From CAYRVF01 sp964427535 (GTDB lineage Bacteria; Chloroflexota; Ktedonobacteria; Ktedonobacterales; JADMIN01), in NCBI GenBank assembly GCA_964427535.1, contig CAYRVF010000044.1:1-36342 (forward strand): 36,342 nt of DNA, given 5' to 3'. The translations under genes and the position numbers were made by a program. Shown piece by piece: positions 8,090 to 15,493 of this stretch. Below the pieces are notes generated by a model. That model was not told the DNA's origin, searched no databases, and saw nothing but the letters and a program-made list of their open reading frames with translations. The number at the start of each line of letters is the position of its first letter. Positions within the stretch are counted from its first letter, which is position 1.

Positions 8090-10294
8090 GTGCGGCAGGG
8101 ACGGCATGCCACTCAGATGGTCTGGCGCTGGTGCAGTGTTGGAGGTGTGTGCTGCGTCGTCGTGATCGCGGCCGTTGGGCTACTCTCTGGCCCCTCGACG
8201 GGCCTCCTCGCCGGAGGAGGCAGCCCGGCGCGGCTCGCGCGCGCGAGCCAAAGCGGCACAGGCACGTCTTCCGCGCCGCACGAGGCTCAGACGGGGACGC
8301 GGACGGTAACGGCACCACCAGGGAACGGATCTCCGTCGCAACCTGCCTCAACGAATGGGGCGCACGCTCCACAGGAGCAAACCGCGCCGACCGCTACTTC
8401 GCACCCAGCAACAGACAGCGGATCGGGCACGTCAATCGCATCGCTCGATGCAGCCACACTGAAGCAGTGGCAGAGCGACGGTAGCTGGTTCCAGCACCTC
8501 ATCTACCTCTACGCCAGCGGCACGCAGGCGATTACCACGCAGGCGCAGACCTCAGAGCGGCAGGTGGGACTCACCTCACAGCAGATGACGCAGGTCTCCG
8601 CGGCCGTGCGCACCGCGTGGGTGCGACTGATGACCGCCGATCCGGCGATGCTCGGCAAGCCGAACGTCGCACCGAATCCCTCGGGCCAGGGGACCGTGCT
8701 CGCCGATCTGCGCCAGTCGCTGCGCACGATCACCGGCAGCGCGTATGACAGATTCCTCGCATCCACCGAGAGCGCCTACGCGCAGACTGCGAGCGGCTCG
8801 TGGCTCAGCGCGCACGGCATCACCACAGGCGCCGTGCAGCAGCCAGCCACGGAAGCGAACGCACATCTCGCCGGAGCCTCGTCCTCAGCCGCGACTGGTG
8901 GCACCATCAGCGTGTGGGCAACCGCGTTCTCCTATCCTAGCGGTACAACGTTGCATCTCGCGAATGGGCAAACGATTCACGAGAACGACCAATACGTTGC
9001 CCTACCCGACGCCTATCTAAAGTTCGCGGACCTGGGAAACTACAGCAGCATCACCTCGCTCTATCAGCCATACTATGGAATCGTGAGCGGCCAGACGCCT
9101 CCCTTCTACACGGTCGACATCGCGACACAGGACGGTTCGAGGCAAGTCTCGCAGGTACCGATCGGCGATGTTGGCCCGTGGAACGAGGACGACAACTGGT
9201 GGGACCCAAACAGCGCCAGCACCTCCTTACCGGCGGGCTGCCCCGTCTCCTCCAATAGGGTGAGCTCGTCGTCGCTCAGCAGCGCGTTGGTCGACGGGAT
9301 ATGTCCGAGTCCCACGCTTCGCACGAGGAGAGTCTACTACTATCTGCTCTACCAGCACGGTGGGTTGCCGTTCTTTCAGAGCGGAAGCTACTTGCCGACG
9401 GGCACGTACTCCGATCCCGGTGCCTTCCCGCCAGCCCTTCCACTCGATTGTCCGGAATCGGCAGCGGCAGCCACCAATTACGACTACTACTCCTGCGCGG
9501 ACGCACTGCGCCCCTACAACGGCAATAATGGCTCGTGGACTCGCAGCGGCTACAACGCGCCCGTTATAAACCAGTCTGCTATTGATCTCAGTCCCGGAGT
9601 AGACGCCGCGCTCGGATGGACATATCCGAGTAACGGCTTCGTCCAGGTCAATCTGTCCAGGATCACAGCGGCGCCGCATCTACAAGTAACGCCGGTAACG
9701 CCGAGCGTACAGAACGTGTTTTTGGGTACTGGCACGACAGGCAACACGTCGACAATCACGCTCTCGAATCCAAGCTCGATCCCGTTGAGTTGGTCTGTCT
9801 CGGGGTTGCCCTCCTGGATGTCGTTGAGCGCCACCTCAGGCAGCTTAGCGGCGGGCGGTTCACAGTCGCTAACGGAATATATCAACGCGCCCACCACGGC
9901 CGGACAGTCACAGAGCGCGACGATTACCATCACCCCGGCCTATGCCGACAATGGACCCCAAACCGTCCGCGTGACCGCATGGGCAGTCAACGCAGCCACA
10001 TCGTGGCAACTCGCCGCGCCCTCCAGCGCGAACGCGCCGCCGACGATGCTGCTGCTCTCCAACGGGAGGGGGCAATCCGTCGCCGTGTCGGTCACCTACA
10101 CGCCGATTGGTGCGGCGCAGGTGACACGCACCTACACCGTTCAGACAGACACCACACTCACCCTCAACGTGGCGGCGGAATCGGGCGCGACGCAGAGTAC
10201 GGTGATCGACGTGGAAGCGGCCATACCGATCGTCGCGATCACCCAGCCGCCGAGTTTGCCAGGTGCTGTTCCGGCCGGGTCACATGGTCCATAG
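8090..10294 (+). CDS. Large secreted or membrane-anchored protein with DVGPWN-type domain and BACON/Ig-like C-terminal domain
   Basis: A 734-residue exported protein. The GTG at 8090 follows GAAGGGGAGG by 5 bases; an upstream in-frame GTG at 8045 lacks such a site. A single hydrophobic segment at about residues 10-32 (signal peptide or anchor) is followed by a Ser/Thr/Pro/Gly-rich linker to about residue 125. A helical segment covers about 130-260. A central domain at about 270-540 contains the motif IGDVGPWNEDDNWWD and later QSAIDLSPGVDAALGW, a pairing I recall from other bacterial secreted proteins of unclear activity. A beta-rich domain at about 540-640 (SNPSSIPLSWSVSGLPSWMS, then GGSQSLT) resembles BACON or similar Ig-like carbohydrate- or surface-adhesion modules. 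A last beta-rich segment ends the protein. Function is unknown; a role at the cell surface is an inference. Confidence 0.78.
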   Translation: MRQGRHATQMVWRWCSVGGVCCVVVIAAVGLLSGPSTGLLAGGGSPARLARASQSGTGTSSAPHEAQTGTRTVTAPPGNGSPSQPASTNGAHAPQEQTAPTATSHPATDSGSGTSIASLDAATLKQWQSDGSWFQHLIYLYASGTQAITTQAQTSERQVGLTSQQMTQVSAAVRTAWVRLMTADPAMLGKPNVAPNPSGQGTVLADLRQSLRTITGSAYDRFLASTESAYAQTASGSWLSAHGITTGAVQQPATEANAHLAGASSSAATGGTISVWATAFSYPSGTTLHLANGQTIHENDQYVALPDAYLKFADLGNYSSITSLYQPYYGIVSGQTPPFYTVDIATQDGSRQVSQVPIGDVGPWNEDDNWWDPNSASTSLPAGCPVSSNRVSSSSLSSALVDGICPSPTLRTRRVYYYLLYQHGGLPFFQSGSYLPTGTYSDPGAFPPALPLDCPESAAAATNYDYYSCADALRPYNGNNGSWTRSGYNAPVINQSAIDLSPGVDAALGWTYPSNGFVQVNLSRITAAPHLQVTPVTPSVQNVFLGTGTTGNTSTITLSNPSSIPLSWSVSGLPSWMSLSATSGSLAAGGSQSLTEYINAPTTAGQSQSATITITPAYADNGPQTVRVTAWAVNAATSWQLAAPSSANAPPTMLLLSNGRGQSVAVSVTYTPIGAAQVTRTYTVQTDTTLTLNVAAESGATQSTVIDVEAAIPIVAITQPPSLPGAVPAGSHGP

Positions 10295-10355
10295 TCGCGG
10301 CGCCTGGGCGCCCCATCCCTCCAGCCTCCTTGCGAGGGAAAAAAGGAGCAGACGC

Positions 10356-10400
10356 GCAGAACCTAGCCCCCTACCCCCTTCCCTTGAGGGAAGGGGTCGC
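10356..10400 (+). repeat. Dispersed palindromic repeat, copy 1
   Basis: About 45 bases built around a 22-base palindrome at 10375-10396 with arms CCCCTTCCCT and AGGGAAGGGG, preceded by GCAGAACCTAGCCCCCTA. A second copy lies inverted at 14681-14725, where the reverse strand reads GCAGAACTTCACCCCCTA before the same palindrome. Both copies are intergenic. This behaves like a REP-type or small MITE-like element. Confidence 0.7.
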
Positions 10401-10443
10401 TAATTGGGCGAAGGTGGCGAATGGCAACGCGTGAATGATCTCC

Positions 10444-10463
10444 CCTCTCCCCGCAGGGAGAGG
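10444..10463. repeat. Related short palindrome CCTCTCCC-CGCA-GGGAGAGG
   Basis: A perfect 8-bp inverted repeat with a 4-base loop, 48 bases after copy 1 of the dispersed repeat and similar in style (pyrimidine-rich arm, purine-rich arm). It may be a second family of REP-like element or a terminator for one of the two converging genes. Confidence 0.5.
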
Positions 10464-10593
10464 TGCCTGTCCAAGGGCATGCCTCGCCCCTTCAACGGCA
10501 TGGCCGATCGCTGCGATTAGGTCGCGCGTGGCCCGAAAAACAAACGGTAGGCACGATGCGCCCTTGATGGAGAATGCGCTGGTGCGGCGGAAG

Positions 10594-12405
10594 CTAGAAG
10601 GCGCCCTTGCCGGTGAGCACGGTCTTGATCGTCAGCAGCAGAATCTTGACGTCGAGCCAGAGCGAGTAGTTGCGGACGTAGTAGATGTCGTCCTGCGTGT
10701 GCATATGCATGACACGCTCGCTGCGGCCGTGTACCTGCCACCAGCCCGTGAGCCCCTGAGGAACGAGCAGGCGACGATACTGCCAGGCGCGGTAGCGCTC
10801 CACGATCCACGGTAGTTCAGGACGCGGCCCAACCACCGACATGTCTCCGCGTATGATGTTGAGGAGCTGCGGCAGCTCATCGAGGCTGGTGCGGCGCAGA
10901 ATCGCACCCACACGAGTCACACGAGGATCACCCCGCTGCTTGTGGACCAACCCGCCCTCCGTCTTGACGGACACATCGCGGGCGCGCTGCTCGGCATCCA
11001 CGTACATCGTGCGGAACTTGAGCATCTGGAAGCGCCGCGTGTGCTGGCCGACGCGCTCCTGTTTGAAGAGGGCTGGGCCAGGCGAGTCGAAGCGCACGAG
11101 CAGCGCGATGACGAGCATCAGCGGCGAGAGCACGATCAGCATCGGCACGCAGATGGCCAGATCGAGCAGACGTTTGAGGCGCGCGTTCCAGCCCGAGATC
11201 GCCGACTCTGTCAGTCCGATGAGCGGCATGCCGTCGATGGACTCGATAACCGTCTTGGCGGTTTCCGTCACGAGGTCGGGCACAACGTAGAGCTGCACTG
11301 GCATGTGCGCCAGGCTGCTGATGACCCAACTGCCGACGTAGCGCTCACGCGGGGCAAGCGCGATCAGCACCAAATCGATCTCGTGTTTCCGCACGATCTC
11401 GGGCACGTCGCCCACATCGCCGAGCCGCCAGTTCACCCACGACTCGTTGAGCGCAGCCTGCCACGTCTGCGGCTGATCCGGCTCGACATCCAGCTCGCGG
11501 CGCGGCCCGGCCACGCCCACCAGCTCAAGGCCCTGCCCCCGCCGCGCGGCAACGGCGCGCGCGGTGTCGATCGCCAGGCGCGCAGTGCCGACGATCAGCA
11601 CGCGCCGCTTCGGAATCAGCGCGACGAAGATCGGCCGCAGGATGATCCGCAGGAAAGCGAGGACGAGCGCGTCTGCTATGACGAACGTGAGGTAGACGAT
11701 GTGGACCTCGCCAAGCTGAAGCACGTAGTAGACGCCGCCGACGATCAGTCCGGTGGCGAGCACCGCCAGGATGGCGCGTAACGGCGCGAAGAACGAGCGG
11801 CTCCAGGCGGTGGGGTAGAGGCGAAACGCCGTCAGTAGTATCGGCCACGTGACCAGGATCACGATGCCGGGCGCGAGATGTGTTTCTACGTGCCGGTGCA
11901 GCACACCGACGATCGGAAACGTCGTCGGCAACGGAATGATGGCACGCGAGAGCATGTAGTAGAGCACCATCGAGACGATGATGTCGATCGTCAGCAAGAT
12001 CTCGCTCTCGAGCGAGCGCGTGCGACGGCGCCCCGCGAGCCGCCGATGAACCGTCGTGTATTGCGGGTCGCGAGTGAGCCGCGCCATACGCGTCGTGACG
12101 TAGCGCTGCAGGTCCTCTTCTTCGGTGTCGTGCTCGGCTGCTCGCGGCTTGCTTCCATTCGCGCTCGTCGCGCCGGAAGCGCCGTTCACGGCACCCGGAG
12201 CAGCCGCGTGCGCGCCGCCGCTTGACGAGTTGGACGAGGCAGGCGCGGAGGGTCCGGCGGCAAGGCTCGGGCCAGTCTCCAGATCGGCGATCGCGTCGAG
12301 CACCCAGGCATCAGATGGCCGCCGTGACTGGTTCTCCGCGTCCGCGGCGGACATGTGCGACATGTTCGCGCGCTCGCCGCCATTCTGCCCTCGCCTCGGC
12401 TCCAT
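10594..12405 (-). CDS. Polyprenyl-phosphate sugar-1-phosphate transferase (WcaJ/WbaP-type initiating glycosyltransferase)
   Basis: A 603-residue membrane enzyme that starts exopolysaccharide or O-antigen repeat-unit synthesis by moving a sugar-1-phosphate from a nucleotide sugar to undecaprenyl phosphate. Residues 1-115 are hydrophilic and low-complexity. About four membrane helices lie at 135-270, followed by a nucleotide-binding-like domain (RRVLIVGTARLAID) at 275-395. The catalytic Bac_transf domain runs from about 405 to the end: KRLLDLAICVPM, DSPGPALFKQERVG, MLKFRTMYVDAE, LRRTSLDELPQL, MSVVGPRPELP and PQGLTGWWQVHGRS. The ATG at 12405 is preceded by TAGGAG at 10 bases; another possible start is Met at 12363. 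No other polysaccharide genes are in the window. The sugar (glucose, galactose or other) cannot be told. Confidence 0.93.
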   Translation of the reverse strand: MEPRRGQNGGERANMSHMSAADAENQSRRPSDAWVLDAIADLETGPSLAAGPSAPASSNSSSGGAHAAAPGAVNGASGATSANGSKPRAAEHDTEEEDLQRYVTTRMARLTRDPQYTTVHRRLAGRRRTRSLESEILLTIDIIVSMVLYYMLSRAIIPLPTTFPIVGVLHRHVETHLAPGIVILVTWPILLTAFRLYPTAWSRSFFAPLRAILAVLATGLIVGGVYYVLQLGEVHIVYLTFVIADALVLAFLRIILRPIFVALIPKRRVLIVGTARLAIDTARAVAARRGQGLELVGVAGPRRELDVEPDQPQTWQAALNESWVNWRLGDVGDVPEIVRKHEIDLVLIALAPRERYVGSWVISSLAHMPVQLYVVPDLVTETAKTVIESIDGMPLIGLTESAISGWNARLKRLLDLAICVPMLIVLSPLMLVIALLVRFDSPGPALFKQERVGQHTRRFQMLKFRTMYVDAEQRARDVSVKTEGGLVHKQRGDPRVTRVGAILRRTSLDELPQLLNIIRGDMSVVGPRPELPWIVERYRAWQYRRLLVPQGLTGWWQVHGRSERVMHMHTQDDIYYVRNYSLWLDVKILLLTIKTVLTGKGAF

Positions 12406-12606
12406 ACGCTTTACACTCCTACCGCACTGCACGTCACCTTACCGCCCATGCCCACCGCCACGACCGTGCGGCGCGCCCGACACCAAGGATGGCTCGAAGG
12501 GGTCCGCCGCCGTAGCGGTGCCGTCCTGGCGGTCGGCCAGCAGCCGCATTGACGAGTGCGGTGGTAGGCGCCTTCACTGCCACCCATGCTGTACGGTGCT
12601 GCCGGT

Positions 12607-12612
12607 ATTATA
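12607..12612 (-). promoter_or_regulatory. Candidate -10 box TATAAT of the sugar-phosphate transferase gene
   Basis: A consensus -10 hexamer on the minus strand, about 200 bases upstream of the ATG at 12405. A TTGACC sequence is only 7 bases upstream, too close to be its -35. The assignment therefore rests on the -10 box alone. Confidence 0.35.
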
Positions 12613-12647
12613 GAGCATGGGTCAAAGAGACCTCGCTGTATCCGGTA

Positions 12648-12703
12648 CTTCGGGACCATTGCCCTATAGCAGTAACGCATGGGCAGCGAAAAGTCCCCCG
12701 AAG
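12648..12703 (-). terminator. Long inverted repeat, possible terminator of the acyl-CoA dehydrogenase gene
   Basis: Outer arms CTTCGGGAC and GTCCCCCGAAG pair with a small bulge, and TGCCC/GGGCA pairs inside. It lies 71 bases beyond the stop of the minus-strand gene ending at 12774 and upstream of the next promoter. No T-run is seen. Confidence 0.4.
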
Positions 12704-12773
12704 CCAGCCAAATGGTATATCTGCTGGCTGTCCGTAGTGCCGGTTGGCGAGATATCGGGGTACTCGCACCCGC

Positions 12774-14450
12774 TCAATCCAGGTGCGGGCGCGCGCGCTC
12801 GACAATCGCGGCCATGTCCGCGCTGGGCGGCAGCGTGCCGAAGGCGACACCCCAGTCCCCGCCAAGCCGCGACGCGCAGAAGGCGTCAGCCACCACCGGC
12901 GGGCTGTTGCGAACGAGCAGCGCGCCCTGCAGCACCAGCGCCATCCGCTCCACCAGCCGTCGCGCGCCCGCCTCGTCCGCGCCGTTCCCGTGGAGATCGC
13001 GCCTCAGTGTCTCGGCCGCCGCATCCAGAGCCGCATTGCCGCCACGCGCCGCGTCGACCTCCGCGAAGAACGCCTCGACGGCGACAGGCTCTTTGCCCAT
13101 CGCCCGCAGCACGTCCAGGCTATTGACGTTGCCAGACCCTTCCCAGACAGAATTGAGCGGCGCCTCGCGGTAGAGCCGGGGCATCAGGCTCTCCTCGACG
13201 TAGCCGTTGCCTCCGAGGCATTCCAGGGCCTCCGCCGTCAGCGCGGGGCCGCGCTTGCAGACCCAGTATTTCGCCACCGCCGTGCCCAGCCGCTTGATAT
13301 GCGCTTCGCGCTCGCTCTCCGCGGCCTGTTCGGCGGCGCGGGCGAGACGCAGCATCAGCACGGTCGCCGCCTCCGATTCGAGGGCCAGATCCGCCAGCAC
13401 GTTGCGCATCAACGGCTGATCGATCAGCGCCCGTCCGAAGGTGGCGCGATGCGCGGCGTGGTGAATCGCCTGCGCCACCGCCTGCCGCATCAGCGAGGCG
13501 GAGCCCGCGACGCAATCGAGACGGGTCGCGTTCACCATCTCGACGATCGTGCGCACACCGCGGCCCTCCTCGCCGACGAGCAGCGCCCACGCGCCATCGA
13601 ACTCGACCTCGCTGGAGGCGTTCGAGCGGTTGCCGAGCTTGTCCTTCAGCCGCTGGATCAAGAACCGGTTGCGCTGGCCGTCGGGCAGCACGCGCGGCAG
13701 CAGGAAGCACGAGAGCCCGCCCGGCGCCTGCGCCAGCACCAGAAAGACGTCGCACATCGGCGCCGAGCAGAACCACTTGTGGCCGGTGATCGCATACTCT
13801 CCGCCGGGACCGCCCGTGCCTAACGGCACCGCGCGCGTCGTGTTGGCGCGGACGTCGGAGCCGCCCTGCTTCTCGGTCATCGCCATGCCCGCCAGGATGC
13901 CGCGCTTCTCCGTCGCTGGGCGTAGTCCCGGGTCGTACGCCTGCGCCTCCAACCGGGGCGCCCACTCGGCGGCCAATTCCGGCTGCACCCGCAACGCGGG
14001 GACCGCGGCGTACGTCATCGAGATCGGGCAGCCGTGGCCCGCCTCAACTTGCGACCAGACGTAGAAGCCCGCTGCCCGCGCGACATGGGCGCCCGGGCGT
14101 GTGTCGGCCCACGGGGCAGCATGCAGCCCCCACCCAACCGCATGGGCCATCAACCGGTGCCAGGCGGGGTGGAACTCCACCTCGTCGATGCGGTTGCCGT
14201 AGCGGTCATGCGTGCGCAACACCGGCGGATACGCGTTGGCATCCACGCCCCACTGAATCGCCTCAGGAGTGCCCGCGACCGCCCCGATCTCGTCCAGCAG
14301 GTTCTCAGCCCAGGCGCCTCCTTCGCGACGCACCCCTTCGACGAGCGCGGCATCCTGGCGGAAGACGTTATAGCCCGCGAGCGGTGGCGGCTGGTTGAAC
14401 ACCGTATGCGTATCGTGGGATGCGGGAAGAACGGGTCGTTGGGTCAGCAT
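12774..14450 (-). CDS. AidB-like acyl-CoA dehydrogenase
   Basis: A 558-residue flavoprotein of the acyl-CoA dehydrogenase superfamily, closest in layout to AidB (about 540 residues) rather than to the usual 380-residue enzymes. It begins MLTQRPVLPASHDTHTVFNQPPPLAGYN, an AidB-type N-terminus, here given as a description of the first 28 residues in two parts: MLTQRPVLPASHD and THTVFNQPPPLAGYN. FAD-binding segments include MAMTEKQGGSDVRAN and GHKWFCSAPMCDVFLVLAQ. AidB-type helical motifs include RGVRTIVEMVNATRLDC and ECLGGNGYVEES; PRLYREAPLNSVWEGSGNV is near the C-terminus. The ATG at 14450 follows CAGGAGG. E. coli AidB belongs to the alkylation (Ada) response and binds DNA; whether this one does is unknown. 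It is divergent from a MaoC hydratase, which would equally suit fatty-acid metabolism. Confidence 0.92.
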   Translation of the reverse strand: MLTQRPVLPASHDTHTVFNQPPPLAGYNVFRQDAALVEGVRREGGAWAENLLDEIGAVAGTPEAIQWGVDANAYPPVLRTHDRYGNRIDEVEFHPAWHRLMAHAVGWGLHAAPWADTRPGAHVARAAGFYVWSQVEAGHGCPISMTYAAVPALRVQPELAAEWAPRLEAQAYDPGLRPATEKRGILAGMAMTEKQGGSDVRANTTRAVPLGTGGPGGEYAITGHKWFCSAPMCDVFLVLAQAPGGLSCFLLPRVLPDGQRNRFLIQRLKDKLGNRSNASSEVEFDGAWALLVGEEGRGVRTIVEMVNATRLDCVAGSASLMRQAVAQAIHHAAHRATFGRALIDQPLMRNVLADLALESEAATVLMLRLARAAEQAAESEREAHIKRLGTAVAKYWVCKRGPALTAEALECLGGNGYVEESLMPRLYREAPLNSVWEGSGNVNSLDVLRAMGKEPVAVEAFFAEVDAARGGNAALDAAAETLRRDLHGNGADEAGARRLVERMALVLQGALLVRNSPPVVADAFCASRLGGDWGVAFGTLPPSADMAAIVERARPHLD

Positions 14451-14531
14451 GGTCAACCTCCTGGAAAGTGAACGGAGGCACGGATGGTGCATACAGCGAC
14501 ACGAGAGACGCTACGTCGTATAGACGAGCGA

Positions 14532-14568
14532 GCGGCCTGGACGCAGTGAACCATGCCATCCAGGCCGC
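14532..14568. repeat. Perfect 10-bp inverted repeat GCGGCCTGGA-n17-TCCAGGCCGC
   Basis: The arms match perfectly and lie about 80 bases upstream of the AidB-like start, in its 5' region on the minus strand. It could be an operator or a leader hairpin. The sequence alone does not decide. Confidence 0.45.
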
Positions 14569-14680
14569 GTCAATGGCGGCCGGAATGGAGGGCAGAACAC
14601 CATCTCGCCCAGCTCCCATCCCCACGCCAGCCCCGTTCGCTGGCAACTCATATGGCCCCTGGCTGCCAATGCTCATGACG

Positions 14681-14725
14681 CGGCCCCTTCCCTCAAGGGA
14701 AGGGGATAGGGGGTGAAGTTCTGCC
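14681..14725 (-). repeat. Dispersed palindromic repeat, copy 2
   Basis: The inverted copy of the element at 10356-10400. The central palindrome at 14684-14705 has arms CCCCTTCCCT and AGGGAAGGGG. The flank on the reverse strand (GCAGAACTTCACCCCCTA) matches the flank of copy 1 at 15 of 18 positions. The similarity covers the flank as well as the palindrome, so this is a true repeat family rather than a chance hairpin. Confidence 0.7.
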
Positions 14726-14853
14726 GAGAGAAGGAGCGCCATACCAACCAACAGGATTCGCAGCGCATGCGGTATGCTGAAGCGGCACCGGAGCGAGCGG
14801 GAGCGTACGTATACTCCGGCCCACACAGTGAGGAGAGAGGGGTAGCTGTCAGC

Positions 14854-15342
14854 ATGCCAGTGCGCTATTTCGAGGACTTCGCCCCTGGCGACACCTACGA
14901 GCTAGGCAGCGTGACACTCACCCGTGAGAAGCTGCTGGAGTTCGCCCGCGAGTACGATCCGCAGCCCATACATCTCGACGACGAGCGGGCGCGGGAGTCG
15001 GTATTCGGTGGCCTAATAGCGAGTGGCTGGCAGACGGTCGCGCTGTTCATGCGGCTGTTTGTCGACGGCCTGCTCAACTCGACCGTGAGCATGGCCTCGC
15101 CCGGCATCGACGAGCTTCGCTGGCTTCGCCCGGTGCGACCCGGCGATACACTGCGCGCGCGTGTCACCATATTGGAGGCAACGCCGTCGTTGCGCCGCAT
15201 GGACCGCGGCACGATCCGCTCGTCATGCGAAATGCTGAACCAGCACGACGAAACCGTCTTCCGCATGATCGGCATGAATATTCTCGGACGGCGGCCTCCG
15301 TCAGGGACAGACAACCCGCCAGACAGAGCACATACCGACTGA
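14854..15342 (+). CDS. MaoC-like (R)-enoyl-CoA hydratase
   Basis: A 162-residue single hot-dog domain protein. It probably hydrates 2-enoyl-CoA to (R)-3-hydroxyacyl-CoA or acts on a related thioester. The catalytic hydratase signature is YDPQPIHLDDERA (Asp and His of the D-x-x-P-x-H type), followed by FGGLIASGWQT, typical of the MaoC family. The N-terminus MPVRYFEDFAPGDTYELG is also typical. The ATG at 14854 lies 13 bases after a GAGGAGAGAGG segment. It is divergent from the AidB-like dehydrogenase, so the two could share regulation and act on the same acyl-CoA pool; that link is an inference. The C-terminus has a polar tail of about 15 residues. Confidence 0.92.
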   Translation: MPVRYFEDFAPGDTYELGSVTLTREKLLEFAREYDPQPIHLDDERARESVFGGLIASGWQTVALFMRLFVDGLLNSTVSMASPGIDELRWLRPVRPGDTLRARVTILEATPSLRRMDRGTIRSSCEMLNQHDETVFRMIGMNILGRRPPSGTDNPPDRAHTD

Positions 15343-15493
15343 CCGCCTCGCCTTACGGTGAATGCGCACGAACAGGTGTGCTCCAACCGCCGTCGATCGC
15401 ACTGCTAACGACTGGCGACACGGCAGAGCGACACGCCCGTGGGCATTCTCTCGTGCTAACCATTGTGTCTGTGTACGATACGGGGAGGCACCG

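Larger units (their letters stand above)
10295..10593. other. Convergent intergenic region carrying palindromic repeats
   Basis: This 299-base gap separates the converging genes ending at 10294 and 10594. It begins with the near-palindrome GGCGCC-TG-GGCGCC (10299-10312), a possible terminator for the secreted-protein gene. It then holds two repeat-like palindromes listed separately (10356-10400 and 10444-10463). No gene is supported. Confidence 0.6.
12406..12773. other. Intergenic region upstream of the sugar-phosphate transferase gene
   Basis: 368 bases between two minus-strand genes. A perfect TATAAT on the minus strand lies at 12612-12607, giving a leader of about 190 bases before the ATG at 12405; no good -35 box stands at the right distance. 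Upstream of it is a long inverted repeat (12648-12703), probably the terminator of the acyl-CoA dehydrogenase gene. No small gene is supported here. Confidence 0.5.
14451..14853. other. Divergent intergenic region with an inverted repeat and a dispersed repeat copy
   Basis: 403 bases between the divergent AidB-like and MaoC-like genes. It holds a 10-bp perfect inverted repeat (14532-14568) and the second copy of the dispersed palindrome (14681-14725). Open frames here give no recognisable protein. The promoters of both genes should lie here, but none stands out. Confidence 0.5.

Noticed and set aside
10942..11781. 279-codon plus-strand frame opposite the sugar-phosphate transferase gene
   Set aside because: Antisense shadow of a strongly conserved gene, with His/Arg/Asp-rich translation typical of reverse-strand frames.
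12648..12703. Possible riboswitch in front of the sugar-phosphate transferase gene
   Set aside because: The structure lies upstream of the TATAAT box at 12607-12612, so it would not be in that mRNA; a terminator for the preceding gene is simpler.
12744..13823. 359-codon plus-strand frame opposite the acyl-CoA dehydrogenase
   Set aside because: Antisense shadow of a gene with clear family motifs; no ribosome-binding site or motif of its own.
14500..14670. Minus-strand stretch reading GRDGVLPSIPAAIDAAW, faintly like the C-terminus of molybdenum hydroxylase large subunits
   Set aside because: The likeness covers about a dozen common residues without the GIGEGG motif; too weak to call a remnant even though a CoxS-like gene is in the window.
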